A DNA stretch of 40,800 nucleotides, from assembly GCF_009674725.1 (NCBI RefSeq), contig NZ_WKKH01000039.1, positions 1-40,800 on the forward strand, given 5' to 3'. The stretch's first letter is position 1; the number at the start of each line of letters is the position of its first letter. Positions 8,812-16,747 of this stretch are shown here, piece by piece. Origin of the DNA: Pedobacter petrophilus. GTDB lineage: Bacteria > Bacteroidota > Bacteroidia > Sphingobacteriales > Sphingobacteriaceae. The notes under the pieces were generated by a model. It saw nothing but the letters and a program-made list of their open reading frames with translations. It was not told where the DNA came from and did not search any database. The translations under genes and the position numbers were made by a program.

Positions 8812-9462
8812 TTAGCTTGCTGTTTGGCCCCATTCTGATGGGTTTAAACGCCATTTGCTGAGTAACTCCATGTCGCTTTTTGCGATAATACTATGTTCTG
8901 CAGCATAATCGATTAATGCACCATAACTTGATAAAGTTAAGTAACGGCATTTTGCAGCAGTGAAGTTTTCATCTGCTTTTTCAAATCCGTAAGTGAATAT
9001 TGCAGCTAAACCTGCTACTGATAAACCAGCTGATCTTAATGCTTCAACAGCCTGCAAGCTGCTTTTTCCTGTAGAAATTAAGTCTTCGATCACAACTACA
9101 CGCTGTCCTTCTACCACTTCACCTTCGATTAAACTTCCGGTTCCATGTTCCTTAGCTTTTGCTCTTACATAAATAAAAGGAAGACCGAGTTCCTGAGCAA
9201 CGAGTACTCCTTGTGGAATCCCGGCAGTAGCAACTCCAGCAATAACATCAACTGAACCAAACTCTTCCTGAATTGCCTGAGCAAGCTTTTGACGGATGTA
9301 AGTTCTAACCTGAGGATGGGAAAGGGTAATTCGGTTATCGCAATAAATTGGCGACTTCCAACCAGATGCCCAGGTAAAAGGATTATTAGGTTGTAATTTA
9401 ATTGCCTTTATTTGTAATAAAAATTCCGCTACCTTTAATTCAATATCACTTTTATTATACAT
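8812..9462 (-). CDS. pyrE: orotate phosphoribosyltransferase
   Basis: PyrE joins orotate to PRPP to give orotidine monophosphate, the fifth step of pyrimidine synthesis. The 216-residue length is normal. The type I phosphoribosyltransferase motif VVVIEDLISTGKSS is at residues about 117-130, and the orotate-binding loop region is FTWASGWKSPIYCDNR near the N-terminus. The PRPP loop RAKAKEHGTGSLIEG (about 95-110) carries the essential lysines. Its ATG shares the four bases CATG with the ATG of the NUDIX gene on the other strand, so both start codons overlap face to face. A TAnnTTTG box ends four bases before the ATG, so the mRNA may be leaderless. pyrF, the next enzyme of the pathway, is at 27745. 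Confidence 0.96.
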   Translation of the reverse strand: MYNKSDIELKVAEFLLQIKAIKLQPNNPFTWASGWKSPIYCDNRITLSHPQVRTYIRQKLAQAIQEEFGSVDVIAGVATAGIPQGVLVAQELGLPFIYVRAKAKEHGTGSLIEGEVVEGQRVVVIEDLISTGKSSLQAVEALRSAGLSVAGLAAIFTYGFEKADENFTAAKCRYLTLSSYGALIDYAAEHSIIAKSDMELLSKWRLNPSEWGQTAS

Positions 9463-10072
9463 GGCCCAAAATTACAGAATTTATATTAACGATAACACTT
9501 TGTTTATCTCAGAAGTTTTACCAGAGCAGAAGGAAAAGATACAACAGCTTGAATTTCAAGATTTTGATCTGCAAACATTTTATAAAAAATTAAAGAATGG
9601 GTCGAAGAAAAGTTATCTTTTTTTGACTAAAAATCCGGAGGAAACGTTTAAGAAGCTTAAAAAGAATTGTGAGATCATTAAGGCTGCCGGAGGTTTAGTG
9701 GAGAGTGCAAATGGAAATTACCTTTTTATTTTTAGAAATAAGAAATGGGATTTGCCAAAAGGCAAGCTAGAGTTTGGTGAAAAAATGAAAGAAACCGCTG
9801 TTCGCGAAGTGGAAGAAGAATGTGGAATTAAAGTGTTGAAACGTGAAGATAAGCTTTGTAAAACGTATCATGTTTATCAGAATGGATCAAAAATGGTGAT
9901 TAAAAAAACCAACTGGTACAAAATGACGGTTAAGGGCGAGCCAAAATTAGTTCCACAAAAGGAGGAAGGGATTGATGAGGCCGTTTGGCTGGATAAAAAT
10001 CACCTTTTGCCTGTGGTTAAGAATACTTTTCCATCTATTATGGATGTGATGAGGGCTGGGGGGATATTGTAA
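9461..10072 (+). CDS. NUDIX hydrolase
   Basis: The protein has 203 residues. The C-terminal two thirds form a NUDIX domain with an intact box: GKLEFGEKMKETAVREVEEECGI fits G-x5-E-x7-REUxEExGU, whose glutamates bind the metal. NUDIX enzymes hydrolyse nucleoside diphosphates linked to another group; the substrate here is unknown. The first 75 residues (MAQNYRIYINDNTLFISE onward) are a Bacteroidota-type extension rich in K and F. The start overlaps that of pyrE by two bases. Because both start codons lie in CATG, its promoter must lie inside pyrE. I see only a one-mismatch box there (TTTATTTG near 9410). Confidence 0.92.
   Translation: MAQNYRIYINDNTLFISEVLPEQKEKIQQLEFQDFDLQTFYKKLKNGSKKSYLFLTKNPEETFKKLKKNCEIIKAAGGLVESANGNYLFIFRNKKWDLPKGKLEFGEKMKETAVREVEEECGIKVLKREDKLCKTYHVYQNGSKMVIKKTNWYKMTVKGEPKLVPQKEEGIDEAVWLDKNHLLPVVKNTFPSIMDVMRAGGIL
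9467..9474 (-). promoter_or_regulatory. -7 box of pyrE, leaderless position
   Basis: TAATTTTG on the minus strand matches TAnnTTTG exactly. Four bases (ggcc) separate it from the pyrE ATG. The expected transcription start is therefore at or near the A of the start codon. The box lies within codons 3-5 of the opposing NUDIX gene. The -33 region is weak. Confidence 0.55.
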
Positions 10073-10182
10073 TGTTGGTTTTCTGATTTTACCTTCTTGC
10101 CAGTACTTTTATTATTTAATAGCTTACCAGAGCAGAACGGAGAAACAGCGGTTTGGCCTTGCTAAGTTCTTATAGCGATTGC

Positions 10183-10228
10183 TACTCCCCACTTTTTTAA
10201 GGAGGGGTGCCCGAAGGGCGGGGTGGTT
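10183..10228 (+). repeat. dispersed GC-rich palindromic element, copy 2
   Basis: The stretch reads tactccccactttttt, then aaggaggggtgcccgaaggg, then cggggtggtt. It has the same design as 5494-5540 in the opposite orientation. It lies between the convergent NUDIX and coaD genes and may act as a 3' end for either transcript. A third, shorter and less certain relative is at 32356-32380. Confidence 0.5.
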
Positions 10229-10290
10229 AATTCACCCAACCTTTCTATCAGTGTCCGTCCTGACCATCTGTGGTTAAAAATGCGTTTCGC

Positions 10291-10752
10291 TTACAAGAAC
10301 CCTAGCGCTTCTTTTGGTACAAATGGGCTTACATCGCCATTATTCCTTAATATATCTCTCACTATTGTAGAGCTTATTGCAGAATATTCTGGCTTACTTA
10401 AAAGAAGAATCGTTTCCACTTCTGGCATCATGGTTTGGTTGATCTGTGCAATGGCCCTTTCATATTCAAAATCTGATGCCGAGCGAATGCCACGAACCAT
10501 GTAAGTTGCATTTATTTTCCGGCAAAAATCAACTGTCAAACCTTGATATGTCTGTATTTCTATGTTTTTATAATCAGCAAATACCGTTTCCAGAATTTGC
10601 AGCCTTTGCTCTGCTGTCAGAAAATTTTGCTTGGAGCTGTTCAATCCTATGCCGATTACAATTTTATCAAATAAGGGAGTGGCACGTTGCAAAATATTAA
10701 CGTGTGCAATGGTGATCGGATCAAATGAGCCCGGAAATAGCGCTATTTTCAT
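10291..10752 (-). CDS. coaD: phosphopantetheine adenylyltransferase
   Basis: CoaD transfers AMP from ATP to 4'-phosphopantetheine, the penultimate step of coenzyme A synthesis. The 153-residue protein starts with the nucleotidyltransferase motif GSFDPITIAH, in which the usual TNGH is TIAH. The second motif, ISSTIVRD, is near the C-terminus. YMVRGIRSASDFEYE marks the substrate-binding region. It is the last gene of a DUF3822-rsmD-coaD group on the minus strand, but it has its own TAnnTTTG box four bases before its ATG, so it may also be transcribed separately as a leaderless mRNA. Confidence 0.96.
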   Translation of the reverse strand: MKIALFPGSFDPITIAHVNILQRATPLFDKIVIGIGLNSSKQNFLTAEQRLQILETVFADYKNIEIQTYQGLTVDFCRKINATYMVRGIRSASDFEYERAIAQINQTMMPEVETILLLSKPEYSAISSTIVRDILRNNGDVSPFVPKEALGFL

Positions 10753-10756
10753 AACT

Positions 10757-10787
10757 CAAAGATAGATTTTTAAGCGGAAAGGAGAAA
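10757..10787 (-). promoter_or_regulatory. coaD promoter, leaderless position
   Basis: On the minus strand TATCTTTG (10764 to 10757) is a full TAnnTTTG match with four bases (agtt) before the ATG. A TTTC at 10787-10784 gives a -33-like box with a 19-base spacer. Confidence 0.55.
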
Positions 10788-10838
10788 GAATGAAAGATTA
10801 TGCAAAGATTAAAGTATAAAGCTTGGCACCGAGATAAA

Positions 10839-11384
10839 TTACGCTACTTCAACATATTCAAAAAAACTAAAGGATGAATTTCCGTATTTTCTCGTTTCTG
10901 TATAACCTGGCTGATTATTTAACTTCATGTGACTTTGATGCTCCACAACGAGCAGTCCGTCTGGTTTAAGCAGTTGCCGTTCTTTTACCAAAATAGGCAA
11001 TTGAGGAATGTTAGGCATGTTGTAAGGCGGATCAGCGAAAATGAGGTCATAAGTACCCGTCATTTGCGCCAGCATTTTAAAAACATCGCCTTTACGTACC
11101 TCAACTTGTTCAAACTCAAATTTTTGAGCAGTGTGTTTAACCCAGTTTACACAACCGTAATCTAAATCTACTGCCAAGACCTTTTCAACGTTTCGCGAAG
11201 CAAATTCGAAAGTCAGATTTCCGGTGCCACAAAATAAATCCAGAACTGAACAGCTTTCAAAATCGAATTTGTTATTTAAAATGTTAAAGAGTGCCTCTTT
11301 GGCCATATCTGTAGTGGGACGTACCGGCAAGTTCGCAGGTGGCTGCAAACGAATTCCCTTTAATCTGCCTCCAATTATTCGCAT
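10839..11384 (-). CDS. rsmD: 16S rRNA (guanine966-N2)-methyltransferase RsmD
   Basis: RsmD methylates G966 of 16S rRNA using S-adenosylmethionine. The 181-residue length is normal. The N-terminal MRIIGGRLKGIRLQPP and the motif RPTTDMAKEALFNIL are hallmarks. The SAM-binding motif I is DLFCGTGNLTFEFASR and the catalytic motif IV is DLIFADPPYNMP. It overlaps the upstream DUF3822 gene by 10 bases, so translation is probably coupled. Confidence 0.96.
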   Translation of the reverse strand: MRIIGGRLKGIRLQPPANLPVRPTTDMAKEALFNILNNKFDFESCSVLDLFCGTGNLTFEFASRNVEKVLAVDLDYGCVNWVKHTAQKFEFEQVEVRKGDVFKMLAQMTGTYDLIFADPPYNMPNIPQLPILVKERQLLKPDGLLVVEHQSHMKLNNQPGYTETRKYGNSSFSFFEYVEVA

Positions 11385-12181
11385 AAACGTAAAGCAAGTA
11401 GTCCGCTGAAATAGTGTGGAGGCATATCGGCCAATAACTCACTGTTTTGTTTTTCAGCAGGAAGAAAGAAATATAGGTTATTAAAATATTTTAACAAAGT
11501 GTTATAGTAATCATCATCCTCATTGATAATCCCCTGAAGATAAACAGGAATAGTATCTGTTAGTGCCAGCTGCTCCATAATTAATAACAAAAAGTAATTA
11601 AATTCTTCGGCATTTTCTGATTCAAAATGGTTTTGAAAATTGATCTTCTGATCCTTTATGAAAAGTACATTAAAAGAAGATGCCGTAAAATCAATCAATA
11701 AAGCATCCCCGGAGAGGCGATTGAATAATGCAATTAAAGGAGATGACTGAGGGTAGAATATGGTATTTTCAGGAAGCTTTTCTTTTACTTTTTCATTCAA
11801 GGAAAAAACGGTGCTAAAGCCGAGTTGATCGTGGGTTTTGGTATAAACTTTTCCATCAGATCCTAAAAAATTTGAGTAGACTGAAAGATCATTGGCATCA
11901 AACCATTCATGAGGAATGAAAATGAAATTTGAAGTATGCACGGCTGCTTTCACTGCTCCATATGGCTGTGATAAATAATGATCGGTTTCGAAGGCAGACT
12001 TTAAATCCTGATGCAAATCGGTGCAACCTTGTTTATCGAAAATTATTCTGATCTGCTCTGAGTGCTGATCAACCACTGCATAAGAGAAACTATCATTTGT
12101 TATTTTTAACAATAACTGGCAGTTCACTGATGCGTCAGCTTTAAAACCCGGGTCGATCAATAAGAGACTGTTATTACTCAT
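11375..12181 (-). CDS. DUF3822 family protein
   Basis: This 268-residue protein belongs to a family restricted to Bacteroidota and is usually found next to rsmD and coaD, as here. The layout (LLIDPGFKADASVNCQLLLKIT at the start, and GDALLIDFTASSFNVLFIKDQKI in the second half) suggests two repeats of an actin/ASKHA-like fold, but the nucleotide-binding loops are not clear. Its function is unknown. The genetic link with an rRNA methyltransferase and a coenzyme A enzyme does not give it a clear role. It has its own promoter box. Confidence 0.85.
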   Translation of the reverse strand: MSNNSLLLIDPGFKADASVNCQLLLKITNDSFSYAVVDQHSEQIRIIFDKQGCTDLHQDLKSAFETDHYLSQPYGAVKAAVHTSNFIFIPHEWFDANDLSVYSNFLGSDGKVYTKTHDQLGFSTVFSLNEKVKEKLPENTIFYPQSSPLIALFNRLSGDALLIDFTASSFNVLFIKDQKINFQNHFESENAEEFNYFLLLIMEQLALTDTIPVYLQGIINEDDDYYNTLLKYFNNLYFFLPAEKQNSELLADMPPHYFSGLLALRLCE

Positions 12182-12186
12182 TGAAG

Positions 12187-12219
12187 CAAAAATAGCGTTT
12201 TTTAAAGATTAACCGCAAA
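12187..12219 (-). promoter_or_regulatory. promoter of the DUF3822-rsmD-coaD group, leaderless position
   Basis: On the minus strand TATTTTTG (12194 to 12187) matches TAnnTTTG, and a full TTTG -33 box lies at 12219-12216, 21 bases upstream. Only five bases (cttca) separate the -7 box from the ATG. It is one of the best two-box promoters in the window. Confidence 0.65.
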
Positions 12220-12428
12220 GGGTACAAAGTTTTTTCGCAAAGGACGCTAAGTTGCAAGCATATTTGATAATTTACAATGAAAACATGCACTTAGATTTTG
12301 CCAGGGAAACACGGATTGATATAAACGGATTGACATGAATAGCGTTTATAGGTTAAGTGTTTCAATGTGATCAGAATTTTTAGGTTTTGCCACTAAAACA
12401 CAGACTGAGGATTATAGTTGAGTTCTCT

Positions 12429-12799
12429 TCTTTTTCTGGCCTTTAGTGTTTCGGTGGCAAATTGTTAACTGTTAGTAACCTATTAAGTGTCTTTTTCTGT
12501 GCCTTTAGTGTTTCGGTGGCAAATTGTTAACTGTTAGTAACCTATTAAGTGTCTTTTTCTGTGCCTTTAGTGTTTCGGTGGCAAATTGTTAACTGTTAGT
12601 AGCCTATTAAGTGTCTTTTTCCGTACCCTTAGTGTTTCGGTGGCAAATTGTTAACTTTTAGTAATCTATTAAGTGTCTTTTTTCTGGCCTTTAGTGTTGC
12701 GGTGGCAAATTGTTAACTTTTAGTAACCTATTAAGTGTCTTTTTCCGTGCCTTTAGTGTTTCCGTGGCAAACCATTAGCTTTTCAATAACTTTTTTCGC
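12429..12799 (-). repeat. six tandem copies of a 62-bp repeat
   Basis: Units start at about 12429, 12490, 12552, 12614, 12676 and 12738. The period is 62 bases, except the first unit, which is 61. Units 2 and 3 are almost identical; the last is most diverged. On the minus strand each unit carries gccaccgaaacactaaag. It lies in the gene-free stretch 12182-12880 between the divergent DUF3822 and DAC-domain genes. The rest of that stretch has only degenerate relatives of the same motif (12300 and 12389). Confidence 0.95.
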
Positions 12800-12880
12800 T
12801 GTTACTATAACTAAATCTTTTTACCAAAATCAAACCTTTCGCTTATCTGAAAATTGAAATATTCAGCTTAAATTCGGAAC

Positions 12881-14020
12881 ATGAGTTACAAGCCTACTTA
12901 TGGAGCAGCAAAAACAGTTGCAACGAAAATAGAACAACATTTTATTAAGCTTCATTCGAATGCCGCAGCGCAAGGCGAGGTAGATTTGGCTACGCAGCCA
13001 GGTAAGAATACTATTGAAGCATTGATAGATGTTGCTTTTTGGAGTAGCTTGCGTAAAGAAGAAGGACATTCACCTCGGATTTCAATCGCTTTTTTGCCGC
13101 CATCACAAACTTCAAAACCATTAAAGTTTGCGAAGCCCTTACCTTTAAATGCAAATACGCTGACTAAAATAGCCCCAGGCATAGAACGTTCTGGCATTCA
13201 CCTTGGCGTATGGGAAGAAAACGGTGAACTTTATATCTGGGGAACTACCTTAAACATTCCAAATTTTTGTTTTGTAGTTGATGTTTCAGAACCCGGCTTA
13301 ATTGTGATTAAACACCGCCGGATTTACGGCATCGGCAAATATACTAATGTAGCCGTTTTAAAGGGCGAACAAATCAGAATTGTAGATGATACTTCTTGTT
13401 TAAACCGCGATTGTCCGCCGATTTTGAAAGCATTATTGGATTTAACTGTGCTTGCCAGCTGGAACGATCCGATTAATATCCTCATTCAGTTTTCAGTTTC
13501 CATGCGTGGCCACGGGCGGGGAGGAGCACTACTTATTGTACCTAAAGAAAATACCAAATGGGAGGAATCTATCATTCGCCCTATCCAATATTTAATTGAA
13601 CCGCCCTTTAGCGGCTTATCAAATTTAGCCAAACAAAGCGGCAACCAGACAGAAATTTTTTCGCAAGGTGCGCTGCGACGTGAAGTTGAGCATTTAGCAG
13701 GTTTAACAGCTGTTGATGGCGCTACTATCATTAACGATCAGTTTGATTTAATTGCCTTCGGTGCAAAAATAGGACGGGCGAAAGGCAAGCCAACTGTAGA
13801 ACAAATTGCATTTTCTGAACCCATAGTAGGTGGCGAAGATAAGTTGTTATATCCCGGACAGTTAGGCGGTACCCGGCATTTTTCTGTTGCCCAATTCGTT
13901 AATGATCAGCCCGAGGCTATCGGTTTGGTGGCCTCTCAGGATGGTCATTTTACAATTTTCAGCTGGAGTAAACAACAAAAAATGGTGATGGCACATCGAA
14001 TTGAAACGTTACTTTTGTAA
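12881..14020 (+). CDS. DAC-domain protein (putative diadenylate cyclase with N-terminal sensor region)
   Basis: This 379-residue protein appears to be a putative c-di-AMP synthase. The DAC domain starts near residue 205 (GRGGALLIVP) and holds the two hallmark motifs: DGA at 279-281 (VDGATIINDQFDLIAFGA) and GTRH at 330-333 (GGTRHFSVAQFV), followed by ASQDGHFTIF. In canonical enzymes the second motif is RHR; here it is RHF, so activity is uncertain. Residues 1-200 form a separate domain that resembles the sensor region called DACNV. There is no membrane segment, which differs from CdaA. A near-match box TAAATTCG lies four bases before the ATG. It is monocistronic, preceded by the 62-bp tandem repeats. 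Confidence 0.8.
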   Translation: MSYKPTYGAAKTVATKIEQHFIKLHSNAAAQGEVDLATQPGKNTIEALIDVAFWSSLRKEEGHSPRISIAFLPPSQTSKPLKFAKPLPLNANTLTKIAPGIERSGIHLGVWEENGELYIWGTTLNIPNFCFVVDVSEPGLIVIKHRRIYGIGKYTNVAVLKGEQIRIVDDTSCLNRDCPPILKALLDLTVLASWNDPINILIQFSVSMRGHGRGGALLIVPKENTKWEESIIRPIQYLIEPPFSGLSNLAKQSGNQTEIFSQGALRREVEHLAGLTAVDGATIINDQFDLIAFGAKIGRAKGKPTVEQIAFSEPIVGGEDKLLYPGQLGGTRHFSVAQFVNDQPEAIGLVASQDGHFTIFSWSKQQKMVMAHRIETLLL

Positions 14021-14256
14021 TGGTAAGGATGTGATTTGAGTGTAAGAAATACATTTGATTGTGCTTAGAGTAGTTTTGCCATTTGCAAAAACATCATTTT
14101 TAGCACTTTAATAAACAACCTATCCTTATTTTAGAAGTAATTAATGCTTGTCAATAATAATCTTTTGCTTGCTCAAAATCAGTGCGAAATATAAACCAGT
14201 AATGGAAAATCTTTGTTGTAAAGTTGACCAATTGATCAACACGAAAATATACTTTA

Positions 14257-15690
14257 ATGTTAGCAGATAAAAGTCAACTGATTGCACAAGCTTATGAGCA
14301 CACCCCAACTAAAGAGCAATTGCTTTTTTGTGAACGAATGTCGAAGTTTTTGCAGGAAGATGATGAATACCGTTGTTTTGTACTGAAAGGTTATGCCGGA
14401 ACGGGTAAGACGACGTCAGTTGCAGCTTTGGTAAAGGTTTTAGCAAAATTTAACCTGAAAAGCGAGTTGCTGGCACCCACTGGTCGCGCGGCAAAAGTAA
14501 TGAGCCAATATTCGAATCAGAAAGCGTTGACGATTCATAAGCGAATTTATCGGAAGCGCTCGGCTGCATCACCGGAAATGCAATTTCAAATTGCACCAAA
14601 TCTTTCCGAAAATACACTCTTTATTATCGATGAAGCATCGATGATTGCTGATGAATTTAATGAAACCGGTTCTTCCATTTTGCGCGATTTGCTGGAGTTC
14701 GTTTACAATTCCAAAAACTGCTTCCTCCTTTTTGTAGGCGATACGGCCCAGCTTCCACCCGTAGGAAGTTTGGAAAGCCCGGCGCTGAACGAACAATACT
14801 TAAAGGATAAATTTGCATTAACGATCACCTCCGTAGAGTTAAAAGAGGTCGTTCGCCAGGAAAAAAAATCGGGTATTTTAGCTAATGCCACAATGTTGAG
14901 GAATCAAATTGCAAAAAATCCCGAAAATCCGCTTCCTAAATTTCTCACCAAAAATTACAAGGATATTTATAACATGGCCGGTGCCAAGCTGGTAGAGGGC
15001 CTTGAATATGCTTATAGGAAATTTGGCATGGAGAATACTTTGGTGATTTGCCGGTCGAATAAATCTGCAAATATTTACAATCAGCAAATCAGGGCAAGGC
15101 TATTATACCGCGAAGAGGAATTAACTGGTGGAGATCAGATTATGGTGGTGCGCAATAACTATTTTTGGTTGCCTGAAAATGAAGAGACTGCGTTTATTGC
15201 TAACGGCGATATGGCTAAAGTAATTCGTGTGAGGGGCGAAGAGGAACGTTATGGTTTTCGCTTTGCTGATGCTACTTTAGAATTTATGGATTTTCCTGCT
15301 GCGGGACAGATCAGCTGCAAGGTAATGCTGGATACGCTAAATCTAGAATCTGCAAACTTACCTTATGAGCAAAACAAGAAGCTTTTTGATGGCCTGAACG
15401 AAGATTATGCACACATCGCAAATAAACGTCAGCGGATGCTGGCCATCAAAGCCGATCCATTTTATAATGCTTTACAGATCAAATTTGCCTACGCGGTAAC
15501 CTGCCATAAAGCCCAGGGCGGACAATGGGATGCAGTTTTTGCTGATCAGGGTTACCTTACAGAAGAAATGATCGACCTTGATTTTCTTCGCTGGTTATAT
15601 ACTGCGGTTACAAGGGCAAAGAAAGAACTGTATTTGGTCAACTTTGCACAGCAACTTTTCGCTAAAACAGCGCAGGAAGAGTATTTTTAG
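14257..15690 (+). CDS. RecD/Pif1-like superfamily 1B DNA helicase
   Basis: This 477-residue ATPase has the RecD/Pif1 helicase set. Walker A GYAGTGKT is at residues 45-52. The motif II region is TLFIIDEASMI, followed by motif III FVGDTAQLPPVG. A motif IV-like arginine is in LKEVVRQEKKSG. The UvrD-C-like motifs V and VI are AYAVTCHKAQGGQWDAVF and WLYTAVTRAKKELYL. It lacks the N-terminal domains of RecD2 and is not next to recB or recC, so I do not call it RecD. It probably unwinds or translocates on DNA during repair. The near-palindrome gttga-8-tcaac at 14223-14240, just before the ATG, could be an operator. Confidence 0.9.
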   Translation: MLADKSQLIAQAYEHTPTKEQLLFCERMSKFLQEDDEYRCFVLKGYAGTGKTTSVAALVKVLAKFNLKSELLAPTGRAAKVMSQYSNQKALTIHKRIYRKRSAASPEMQFQIAPNLSENTLFIIDEASMIADEFNETGSSILRDLLEFVYNSKNCFLLFVGDTAQLPPVGSLESPALNEQYLKDKFALTITSVELKEVVRQEKKSGILANATMLRNQIAKNPENPLPKFLTKNYKDIYNMAGAKLVEGLEYAYRKFGMENTLVICRSNKSANIYNQQIRARLLYREEELTGGDQIMVVRNNYFWLPENEETAFIANGDMAKVIRVRGEEERYGFRFADATLEFMDFPAAGQISCKVMLDTLNLESANLPYEQNKKLFDGLNEDYAHIANKRQRMLAIKADPFYNALQIKFAYAVTCHKAQGGQWDAVFADQGYLTEEMIDLDFLRWLYTAVTRAKKELYLVNFAQQLFAKTAQEEYF

Positions 15691-15988
15691 CAGGACTTTA
15701 TTGTCCGATTGGATTTCTATGCAAGCTATTGCCAGATAACAGGGCGCAGTTTCTTCTATGGTTAAAAAGTCTTAGCATTTATATTTTACCGTTTAAGTCA
15801 TATCGGGGCATTCAAGCTCATAGCGCCTAAAAATATCGATCTGCCCATACAACTGAGCTTAGTAAATTAGTGCCTAAATTATCTGCTGTGTTTAGGGAGT
15901 TAAGATAATTTCAGTGCCTGGGAAACGAAATTAATCTGTCCATAAGCAAGCTTAAATTCTTACCTTGAGTGGTTAACCAATTTATGTT

Positions 15989-16657
15989 ATGAAATTTGCA
16001 TTTAGCCTTAAAAATAAACTGAAAATTGCATTCCTTCTTTTCTGCATCATGTGTTGCACTTTACTTATTCGCGTTCTTGAAGATAAAAGCGTAGCCAAAA
16101 TAAACGAGTCATTTATCTCGATGTATAATGATCGTTTAGTGCCTGCAACAGATCTGTATTTTATTGCAGAAAATCTCTACCATAAAAATGCCATTCTTCA
16201 AGATGCTTTAGTGAATCAAAACACTCACTCTTTAAATAGCATTTCAAAAATTAATAAGCATAACCGCAGAATCGATTCTGTAATCAATAAATATGAAATG
16301 ACCTTGTTAGTAGAACAAGAGCAGACTTTTTTGAACGAACTTAAAAAATCATTAAAGCTCCAACAACAACTGGAAATGAAAGTATTGAATTCCGAAGGAG
16401 AGGAGCGCAGTAAAATTTATGGATCTAGGGGGCAAAAAATTACCAATCAAACGTTGGCGAAACTTTCTGCGTTAATTAAAATTCAATCAAAAGTTGGAAA
16501 CGAATTAATTAAAGATTCTAAGATCTTCGTTTCCGGAACAAAGATTTATTCCACCTTACAAGGGATTTTGGCAGTTCTAATCGGAGTGATGATTGTCTCC
16601 ATAATCTCTGCATCAAATGTGGTGAAAATATCGAATGAAAAATTTAATCTGAATTAA
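15989..16657 (+). CDS. membrane protein with MCP-type four-helix-bundle domain
   Basis: This 222-residue protein has two membrane segments: residues about 11-29 (LKIAFLLFCIMCCTLLIRVL) and about 189-212 (TLQGILAVLIGVMIVSIISAS). Between them is a helical periplasmic domain (SFISMYNDRLVPATDLYFIAENLYHKNAILQDAL), like the ligand-binding bundle of chemotaxis receptors. It ends ten residues after the second helix, without a HAMP, kinase, cyclase or methyl-accepting domain. The family of short proteins of this type is known in Bacteroidota, but a signalling partner is not adjacent. The 298 bases upstream (15691-15988) contain nothing I can identify. Confidence 0.8.
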   Translation: MKFAFSLKNKLKIAFLLFCIMCCTLLIRVLEDKSVAKINESFISMYNDRLVPATDLYFIAENLYHKNAILQDALVNQNTHSLNSISKINKHNRRIDSVINKYEMTLLVEQEQTFLNELKKSLKLQQQLEMKVLNSEGEERSKIYGSRGQKITNQTLAKLSALIKIQSKVGNELIKDSKIFVSGTKIYSTLQGILAVLIGVMIVSIISASNVVKISNEKFNLN

Positions 16658-16658
16658 A

Positions 16659-16731
16659 TTAACCACAGATTTGTTAACATCAACACCGATGATCATTTAC
16701 ATCTGTGTTCATCCTTCTTATCTGTGGTTAA
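16659..16731. repeat. 12-bp inverted repeat between convergent genes
   Basis: The arms ttaaccacagat (16659-16670) and atctgtggttaa (16720-16731) are perfect inverse complements 49 bases apart. The internal sequence also contains atctgtgttcat, a degenerate copy of the arm. It lies between the two convergent genes and may be the shared 3' end, but no T run is present. Confidence 0.65.
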
Positions 16732-16747
16732 CTGGAAATATTTTGTC

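Noticed and set aside
12429..12799. CRISPR array
   Set aside because: The units are contiguous 62-bp copies without unique spacers, and no cas genes are nearby.
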